Positions 6,498 to 11,279 of a stretch of DNA of 11,279 nucleotides are shown piece after piece. The translations under genes were made by a program, and so were the position numbers. The stretch covers positions 1 through 11,279 of the forward strand of contig CALFSF010000290.1 in NCBI GenBank assembly GCA_937917025.1, read 5' to 3'. Within the stretch, counting starts at the first letter, position 1; the number at the start of each line of letters is the position of its first letter. The notes under the pieces were generated by a model, which was given only the letters and a program-made list of their open reading frames with translations, searched no databases and was not told the origin of the DNA. This DNA comes from an uncultured Paraburkholderia sp. GTDB taxonomy: Bacteria; Pseudomonadota; Gammaproteobacteria; Burkholderiales; Burkholderiaceae.

Positions 6498-6901
6498 TTG
6501 TAGATGTGTTCGGGGTCTTTCAGCACCGGTTCGACGGCAACCCATTCGCCGTCGTCAGCCGAGCCTTCGAATTTCTGGAAAAAACACGAGTGACGGCCGG
6601 TGTGGCAAGCGATACCCGACACCTGCTCGACCTTCAGCAGCACGACGTCTTCGTCGCAGTCGAGCCGCACTTCGTGCACGTTCTGGACGTGGCCGGACTC
6701 CTCACCCTTGAACCACAGGCGCTGGCGCGAGCGCGAGAAATACACGGCACGACCCAGTTCGATGGTTTTGGCGAGCGCTTCGCGATTCATCCACGCGAAC
6801 ATCAGCACGTCGTTCGTCGTGACTTCCTGCGCGATGACCGGCACGAGGCCGTCCGCGTCCCATTTGACCCTGTCCAGCCAGTTTTTCGCGGACGCGTTCA
6901 C
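6494..6901 (-). CDS. hisI: Phosphoribosyl-AMP cyclohydrolase
   Basis: HisI opens the adenine ring of phosphoribosyl-AMP to give ProFAR, the third step of histidine biosynthesis. The 135-residue, single-domain protein carries FAWMNREAL (35-43), SRSRQRLWFKGEESGH (56-71) and DCDEDVVLL (81-89), followed by ACHTGRHSCFF (98-108). The zinc/magnesium ligands Cys82, Cys99 and Cys106 with the neighbouring aspartates are all present. The start is GTG at 6901, which overlaps the hisF stop as GTGA. A GAGG lies 5 bases upstream, and the homology begins here with NASAKNWLDRVKWD. The downstream end overlaps hisE by 4 bases. Confidence 0.95.
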   Translation of the reverse strand: MNASAKNWLDRVKWDADGLVPVIAQEVTTNDVLMFAWMNREALAKTIELGRAVYFSRSRQRLWFKGEESGHVQNVHEVRLDCDEDVVLLKVEQVSGIACHTGRHSCFFQKFEGSADDGEWVAVEPVLKDPEHIYK

Positions 6902-7674
6902 GTCAACCTCACCGAAATGCCCTGATCGGCCATGAAGCGCTTGGCTTCGCCGACAGTGTGTTCGCCATAGTGGAAGATGCTGGCGGCCAGCACGGCGTCG
7001 GCGTGGCCTTCCGTGATGCCGTCGGCCAGATGCTGCAGCGAGCCGACGCCGCCCGAAGCGATCACCGAAACCGGCACCGCGTCCGATACCGCGCGCGTGA
7101 GCGCCAGGTCGAAGCCACTTTTCGTGCCGTCGCGATCCATGCTGGTCAGCAGGATCTCGCCCGCGCCGAGTTCGGCCATCTTGCGGGCCCATTCGATCGC
7201 GTCGAGCCCGGTGGCCTTGCGCCCGCCGTGCGTGAACACTTCCCAGCGCGGCGCCTCACCTTCCTGCGACACGCGCTTCGCGTCGATCGCGACGACGATG
7301 CACTGCGAGCCGTATTTGTCCGTCGCGTCGCGCACGAGCTGCGGGTTCGCGACCGCCGACGAGTTCATGCTGATCTTGTCCGCGCCCGCATTGAGCAGCC
7401 GCCGCACGTCCGCGACCGCGCGCACGCCGCCGCCGACCGTGAGCGGAATGAACACCTGTGACGCGACCGCCTCGATGATCGGCAGGATCAGGTCACGCTG
7501 GTCGGAGGTCGCGGTGATGTCGAGGAAGGTGAGTTCGTCGGCGCCCTGATCGTCATAGCGACGCGCGATTTCGACCGGGTCGCCCGCATCGCGCAGTTCG
7601 ACGAAGTTGACGCCCTTGACCACGCGTCCAGCCGTGACGTCGAGACAGGGGATGATGCGTTTAGCTAGAGCCAT
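6898..7674 (-). CDS. hisF: Imidazole glycerol phosphate synthase, cyclase subunit
   Basis: HisF uses ammonia delivered by HisH to convert PRFAR into imidazole glycerol phosphate and AICAR. The 258-residue TIM-barrel protein shows the two half-barrel catalytic aspartates, Asp12 in IIPCLDV and Asp131 in VVAIDAKR. Phosphate-binding loops are also visible (TVGGGVR at 79-85, ASGGVG near residue 220). Length and start (MALAKRIIPCLDV) are normal. The Shine-Dalgarno is weak. It is separated from hisA upstream by an unusually long 135-base gap, and it overlaps hisI downstream by 4 bases. Confidence 0.97.
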   Translation of the reverse strand: MALAKRIIPCLDVTAGRVVKGVNFVELRDAGDPVEIARRYDDQGADELTFLDITATSDQRDLILPIIEAVASQVFIPLTVGGGVRAVADVRRLLNAGADKISMNSSAVANPQLVRDATDKYGSQCIVVAIDAKRVSQEGEAPRWEVFTHGGRKATGLDAIEWARKMAELGAGEILLTSMDRDGTKSGFDLALTRAVSDAVPVSVIASGGVGSLQHLADGITEGHADAVLAASIFHYGEHTVGEAKRFMADQGISVRLT

Positions 7675-7809
7675 GATCGTGCAAATTCTTGCCAGTGCCG
7701 CTGATGATGCCGCTCGCCGCGAGCGGCTGGGTGCCCCGTTGCCGGATATCGCGGCGGCGTGTTCAGCCGTCCGCGCCGGCAGCGGCGCACGGAAGACGAC
7801 GCCCCCGCT
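7675..7809 (-). other. hisA-hisF gap with a G+C-rich hairpin
   Basis: This 135-bp non-coding gap lies within the his operon. It contains a perfect 8-bp stem (7709-7716 with 7720-7727) around a 3-base loop, 34 bases before the hisF ATG. No T-run follows on either strand, so it is not a standard terminator. It could stabilise or cleave the transcript, or limit readthrough. No small gene is evident. Confidence 0.5.
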
Positions 7810-8562
7810 TCAGGCGTCGTCGGATTCGCGCAGCCGGTCCGCGTGTGTCTGCGCGGCCGCGAAATCGAGGTCGCCCGAATAGATCGCGCGCCCGCAGATC
7901 ACGCCTTCGATGCCCTCGCCTTCGACTTCGCACAGCGATTCGATGTCGGCGAGGTTCGACAACCCGCCGCTTGCGATCACCGGAATCTTCACCGCGCGCG
8001 CGAGGCGCACCGTCGCTTCGATGTTGATGCCCTGGAGCATGCCGTCGCGGCCGATGTCGGTGTAGATGATCGATTCGCAGCCGTAGTCTTCGAACTTGCG
8101 GCCCAGATCCACCACTTCGTGGCCGGTCAGCTTGCTCCAGCCGTCGGTGGCGACCTTGCCGTCCTTCGCATCCAGCCCGACGATGATATGGCCGCCGAAC
8201 GCCGTGCAGGCGTCCTGCAGGAAGCCCGGGTTCTTCACGGCCGCGGTGCCGATGATGACGTAGGAGAGACCGTCGTCGAGATAGCGCTCGATCGTGTTCA
8301 GGTCGCGGATACCGCCGCCCAGCTGGACGGGAATCTCGCCGCCGACTTCCTCGATGATCGCGCGGATCGCGTCTTCGTTTCGCGGCTTGCCGGCGAACGC
8401 GCCGTTCAGGTCGACGAGATGGAGGCGCCGCGCGCCGCGGTCGACCCAATGTCGGGCCATCGCCGCCGGCTCTTCGGAGAAAATCGTCGCCTGGTCCATA
8501 TCGCCTTGTTTGAGGCGTACACACTGACCGTCTTTCAGGTCGATGGCCGGAATCAGCAGCAT
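7810..8562 (-). CDS. hisA: ProFAR isomerase (phosphoribosylformimino-AICAR-P isomerase)
   Basis: HisA performs the Amadori rearrangement of ProFAR to PRFAR, the substrate of HisF-HisH. The 250-residue TIM barrel has its two catalytic aspartates at Asp8 (LIPAIDLKDG) and Asp131 (IVGLDAKDG). The phosphate-binding segments VQLGGGIRD (79-87) and VIASGGLSN are also present. Its length is typical. No Shine-Dalgarno is recognisable before the ATG, although the protein start MLLIPAIDLKDG is unambiguous. It is preceded by a 187-base gap after hisH and followed by a 135-base gap before hisF. Confidence 0.97.
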   Translation of the reverse strand: MLLIPAIDLKDGQCVRLKQGDMDQATIFSEEPAAMARHWVDRGARRLHLVDLNGAFAGKPRNEDAIRAIIEEVGGEIPVQLGGGIRDLNTIERYLDDGLSYVIIGTAAVKNPGFLQDACTAFGGHIIVGLDAKDGKVATDGWSKLTGHEVVDLGRKFEDYGCESIIYTDIGRDGMLQGINIEATVRLARAVKIPVIASGGLSNLADIESLCEVEGEGIEGVICGRAIYSGDLDFAAAQTHADRLRESDDA

Positions 8563-8749
8563 AGCAATCGGGTGTTGTCTGGGAAGAAGTGGAATGTCGG
8601 CGCCGGTCTGCAGGCAGGCATCGGCGCCGTCTCGCTAGTTTAGTACAAGTCTTTCGGCGCCCTTGCCGGCATTGGGCGGGGTTCGCCCGATGCCGTGACG
8701 TCCGCGCGCCGGGTAAGGCGCAATGGACGGCGAGGAAGCCAGGACGCGT
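8563..8749 (-). other. hisH-hisA gap with hairpin and repeated palindromes
   Basis: This 187-bp non-coding gap lies within the his operon. A 12-bp inverted repeat with one imperfect pair spans 8667-8695 (arms 8667-8678 and 8684-8695, 5-base loop). The palindrome CGGCGCCG occurs twice, at 8598-8605 and 8622-8629, and the two copies could also pair with each other. No T-tract or small gene is evident. An internal promoter for hisAFIE is possible, but I see no convincing boxes. Confidence 0.45.
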
Positions 8750-9391
8750 TCACGGGTTCCAGTGCACGAAGTTGCGGTACACGCGCAGACCCGCGTCGGC
8801 GCTCTTTTCCGGGTGAAACTGGGTCGCGAAAATGTTGTCCCGCGCCACCGCCGACGTAAAAGGCACACCGTACACGGTTTCGCCCGACGTATGTGCGGCA
8901 TCGTCCGGCACCACGTAATAGCTGTGCACGAAGTAGAAGAAGCTGTTGTCCGGCACGCCGTCCCACAACGGATGTGGCTGCGCCTGGCGCACGCGGTTCC
9001 AGCCCATCTGCGGCACCTTGAAGCGCGAGCCGTCGTCCTGCAGCTGGCCGTCGAGTTCGAAGCGCACGACCTTGCCCGGCATCAGCCCGAGCCCGCGCGT
9101 ATCGCCCTCGGCGCTCCAGTCGAACAGCATCTGCTCACCGACGCATACGCCCATCAGCGGCTTCGAGCGCGACGCCTCGATCACGGCGTCCTGCAGGCCG
9201 GATTCGGCGAGCGAGCGCATGCAGTCGCGCATCGCGCCCTGGCCCGGCAGCACGACGCGGTCGGCCGAACGGATCGCTTCCGGCCGCTCGACGATCGCCA
9301 CGTCCGCTTCGGGCGCGGCCTGTTTCAGCGCCTGCGCCACCGAGCGCAGGTTGCCCATGCCGTAATCCACAATTGCAATTGAAGTCTTCAT
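8750..9391 (-). CDS. hisH: Imidazole glycerol phosphate synthase, glutamine amidotransferase subunit
   Basis: HisH hydrolyses glutamine and passes ammonia through the HisF barrel. The 213-residue class I amidotransferase has the nucleophile Cys83 in GVCVGEQ and His193 and Glu195 in QFHPEKS, giving a complete triad. The oxyanion-strand segment KVPQMGWNRV (125-134) is the usual HisH landmark, and IVDYGMGNLRSV opens the protein. The ATG overlaps the stop of the marC-family gene as ATGA. No strong Shine-Dalgarno is seen, consistent with coupled translation. The gap to hisA is 187 bases. Confidence 0.97.
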   Translation of the reverse strand: MKTSIAIVDYGMGNLRSVAQALKQAAPEADVAIVERPEAIRSADRVVLPGQGAMRDCMRSLAESGLQDAVIEASRSKPLMGVCVGEQMLFDWSAEGDTRGLGLMPGKVVRFELDGQLQDDGSRFKVPQMGWNRVRQAQPHPLWDGVPDNSFFYFVHSYYVVPDDAAHTSGETVYGVPFTSAVARDNIFATQFHPEKSADAGLRVYRNFVHWNP

Positions 9392-10008
9392 CTCAAGTTC
9401 GGCAGCAATGCCTTTAATCCGTCGACGATGAATTCCACCGCCAGTGCCGACAACATCAACCCCATCAGCCGCGTGCCGATATTGATCCCCGTGCGGCCGA
9501 CCCAGCGCGCGATCGGTTCGGCAAGCCGCAGCGAAAAGAAGCAGATCGCCGCGAGAACCGCGCCGATAGCCACAAGACTAACCCGGTCGTACCAGTGATG
9601 TGAACTGGCCGAATAGACGATGACCGTGCTGATCGCACCCGGCCCGGTCAGAAGCGGAATCGCCAGCGGCACGACCGCGACGTTGTCCTTCTGCTCGGCC
9701 TCGTGACGCTCTTCCGGCGTCGAGCGGCTGTTGCCGATCTGCGCGTTCAGCATGTTGATCGCCATCAGCAGCATGATGATGCCGCCGCCCACTTCGAGCG
9801 ACCCCACCGAGATGCCGAAGAAGCTGATGATCTGCTGCCCGAGCATCGTCGTCACACCGATCACGCAGAACACCGAAATCGATGCGATACGGATCGTGCG
9901 GCGCCGCTCGGCGTCCGACTGCTGCGCGGTGAGGCTCAAAAAGAACGGGATGGCGCCGACCGGATTGATCAGCGCCAGCAGCGAAATAAACGACTTGATG
10001 ATATCCAT
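9388..10008 (-). CDS. MarC-family integral membrane protein
   Basis: The 206-residue product is a polytopic membrane protein of the MarC (YchE/YhgN) family, whose function is not settled. Hydrophobic segments lie at about 4-22, 42-61, 67-89, 112-130, 140-160 and 182-200. The N-terminal INPVGAIPFFLSLT (14-27) and LAIPLLTGPGAISTVIVY (113-130) are hallmark segments of the family. It sits between hisB (42-base gap) and hisH (4-base ATGA overlap), so it is expressed as part of the his operon. I recall the same insertion in related Burkholderiaceae. It has no domain linking it to histidine chemistry, so any role there is inference. Confidence 0.92.
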   Translation of the reverse strand: MDIIKSFISLLALINPVGAIPFFLSLTAQQSDAERRRTIRIASISVFCVIGVTTMLGQQIISFFGISVGSLEVGGGIIMLLMAINMLNAQIGNSRSTPEERHEAEQKDNVAVVPLAIPLLTGPGAISTVIVYSASSHHWYDRVSLVAIGAVLAAICFFSLRLAEPIARWVGRTGINIGTRLMGLMLSALAVEFIVDGLKALLPNLR

Positions 10009-10050
10009 CGCTAGCCGGCGCGCGAGAGCGCCGCCGGTCCGGTATGTCTT

Positions 10051-10638
10051 TTACAGACTTCCCTTGGTCGACGGAATCTGCCCCGCCGCGCGTTCGTCCA
10101 TCTCGACGGCCATCCGCAGCGCCCGGCCAAAGGCCTTGAACACGGTTTCCATCTGGTGATGGGCGTTCAGGCCGCGGAGGTTGTCGATATGAAGCGTCAC
10201 GCCCGCGTGGTTCACGAAGCCGCGGAAGAATTCGATGGAGAGATCGACGTCGAACGTGCCGATGCGCGCGCGCGTGAACGGCACGTGGAATTCGAGGCCC
10301 GGACGACCGGAAAAGTCGATCACGACGCGCGACAGCGCTTCGTCGAGCGGCACGTAAGCATGGCCGTAGCGACGGATGCCCTTGCGGTCGCCGATCGCCT
10401 TCGCGACGGCCTGGCCCAGCGTGATGCCGGTGTCCTCGACGGTGTGATGGTCGTCGATATGCAGGTCGCCATGCGCTTCGATGTCGAGATCGAACAACCC
10501 ATGCCGCGCGATCTGGTCGAGCATGTGGTCGAGAAACGGGACGCCGGTGGCGAGCTTCTGCACGCCGGTGCCGTCCAGATTGATCTTCACACGGATCTGC
10601 GTTTCGCTGGTGTTGCGAACGACTTCCGCCTGGCGCAT
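10051..10638 (-). CDS. hisB: Imidazoleglycerol-phosphate dehydratase
   Basis: HisB dehydrates imidazole glycerol phosphate to imidazole acetol phosphate. The 195-residue protein is the single-domain form, without the histidinol-phosphatase domain fused to it in E. coli. The metal-binding histidine motifs are IDDHHTVED (61-69) and NAHHQMETVFKAFGRAL (158-174). FLDHML (35-40) and the C-terminal PSTKGSL are further landmarks. The ATG at 10638 has AAGGAA at good spacing. It follows hisC after 64 bases and precedes the marC-family gene. Confidence 0.97.
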   Translation of the reverse strand: MRQAEVVRNTSETQIRVKINLDGTGVQKLATGVPFLDHMLDQIARHGLFDLDIEAHGDLHIDDHHTVEDTGITLGQAVAKAIGDRKGIRRYGHAYVPLDEALSRVVIDFSGRPGLEFHVPFTRARIGTFDVDLSIEFFRGFVNHAGVTLHIDNLRGLNAHHQMETVFKAFGRALRMAVEMDERAAGQIPSTKGSL

Positions 10639-10702
10639 GGGAATTCCTTGAATCGAACTAGAAAGAGGATGTTTCGAAAATACGTGCGCTGGACCCTGGC
10701 GG

Positions 10703-11279
10703 TCAATGCAGCACGAGCTTCAATGCGGCGAGCAACTGGGCGTTTTCTTCGGCCGATCCGACCGTCAAACGCACACAATTGGCCAGCAATGGGTGCATTT
10801 TACCCACGTTTTTGATCAATATCCGCGCTGTCAGCAGCGTCTCGAACAGGATTGACGCGTCCGGCACCCGCACCAGCAGGAAATTGCCGGCGCTCGGGAA
10901 CACTTCGGCGCCCGGCAGCGCGGCCACGGCCCCGGCCAGTTTCGTGCGCTGCGCGCGCAGTTCGGCGGCCTGCGAGTCGAGCACGTCGATGTGATCGAGC
11001 AGGAAGCTCGCGGCCGCCTGCGTCAGCACATTGACGTTATATGGTGGGCGCACCTTGTCGATCTCGTTGAGCCACGTCGGGCGGCCGGCCAGGTAGCCGA
11101 GGCGGATACCGGCAAGACCGAGTTTCGACACCGTGCGCATCACGACAACGTTGTCGAACTGGTCGGCGCGCGGCAGCCAGTGGGGCGGCGCGAACCGCTG
11201 ATAGGCCTCGTCGATCACGACGGGGCTCCGGGCCGCCGCCGCGATGATGGGCTCCATGTCGGCGTGGTCGTAGAGCGTC
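10703..11279 (-). CDS. hisC: Histidinol-phosphate aminotransferase, C-terminal part (start outside the window)
   Basis: HisC transfers an amino group from glutamate to imidazole acetol phosphate, giving histidinol phosphate. The visible 191 residues are the C-terminal half of a fold-type I PLP enzyme. DEAYQRFA is the segment that contacts the cofactor ring. TVSKLGLAGIRLGYLAGRP carries the PLP-binding lysine (codon 11123-11125) and the following phosphate-contacting arginine. Near the end, CVRLTVGSAEEN includes the substrate-carboxylate arginine. An internal ATG at 11257 is not the start, because the conserved frame continues to the window edge. It is the first his gene visible and precedes hisB by 64 bases. 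Confidence 0.95.
   Translation of the reverse strand, partial: TLYDHADMEPIIAAAARSPVVIDEAYQRFAPPHWLPRADQFDNVVVMRTVSKLGLAGIRLGYLAGRPTWLNEIDKVRPPYNVNVLTQAAASFLLDHIDVLDSQAAELRAQRTKLAGAVAALPGAEVFPSAGNFLLVRVPDASILFETLLTARILIKNVGKMHPLLANCVRLTVGSAEENAQLLAALKLVLH

Noticed and set aside
7759..8643. Plus-strand open frame opposite hisA (about 294 codons)
   Set aside because: It is a shadow of hisA with low-complexity composition and no supporting motif.
1..11279. CRISPR array, transposon, tRNA/rRNA or prophage remnants
   Set aside because: I saw no regularly spaced repeats, transposase motifs, tRNA cloverleaf or phage genes; the window is continuous housekeeping sequence.

Overview
The window is a high-G+C stretch of ordinary, densely packed chromosome from a beta-proteobacterium. 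It most resembles Burkholderiaceae (Burkholderia, Paraburkholderia or Caballeronia). This rests on recalled protein families and gene order: a his cluster carrying a marC-type gene, then a small membrane protein, a HIT protein and tatABC, converging on an HtrA-type protease gene, with a Nif3-family gene and petA-petB beyond. No search was run. All genes are on the minus strand except the protease gene, so the window reads from right to left.

Right part (about 11279 to 6114): a histidine biosynthesis operon in the order hisC (5' end outside the window), hisB, marC family, hisH, hisA, hisF, hisI, hisE. hisG and hisD are not seen and may lie upstream. marC/hisH, hisF/hisI and hisI/hisE overlap by 4 bases (ATGA, GTGA, ATGA), which suggests translational coupling. 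By contrast hisH-hisA and hisA-hisF are separated by 187 and 135 bases, each gap holding a G+C-rich hairpin.

Middle (6000 to 3306): a three-helix membrane protein of the DUF4870 type, a HIT-family nucleotide-binding protein, and tatA-tatB-tatC, which encode the twin-arginine translocase for folded proteins. A 14-bp perfect hairpin with A- and T-rich arms (3212-3250) lies between tatC and the opposing protease gene and should stop transcription from both sides.

Left part (3118 to 1): a membrane-anchored, single-PDZ, DegS-like serine protease on the plus strand; a Nif3-family metal protein diverging from it with only 21 bases between the start codons; then petA (Rieske iron-sulfur protein) and the start of petB (cytochrome b), cut by the window edge. 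The Rieske N-terminus carries a twin-arginine motif, so it is probably a substrate of the TatABC system encoded about 3 kb away.

I see no mobile element, CRISPR array, RNA gene, pseudogene or foreign-looking DNA, and no undescribed system. The points worth a second look concern gene arrangement and non-coding structure.
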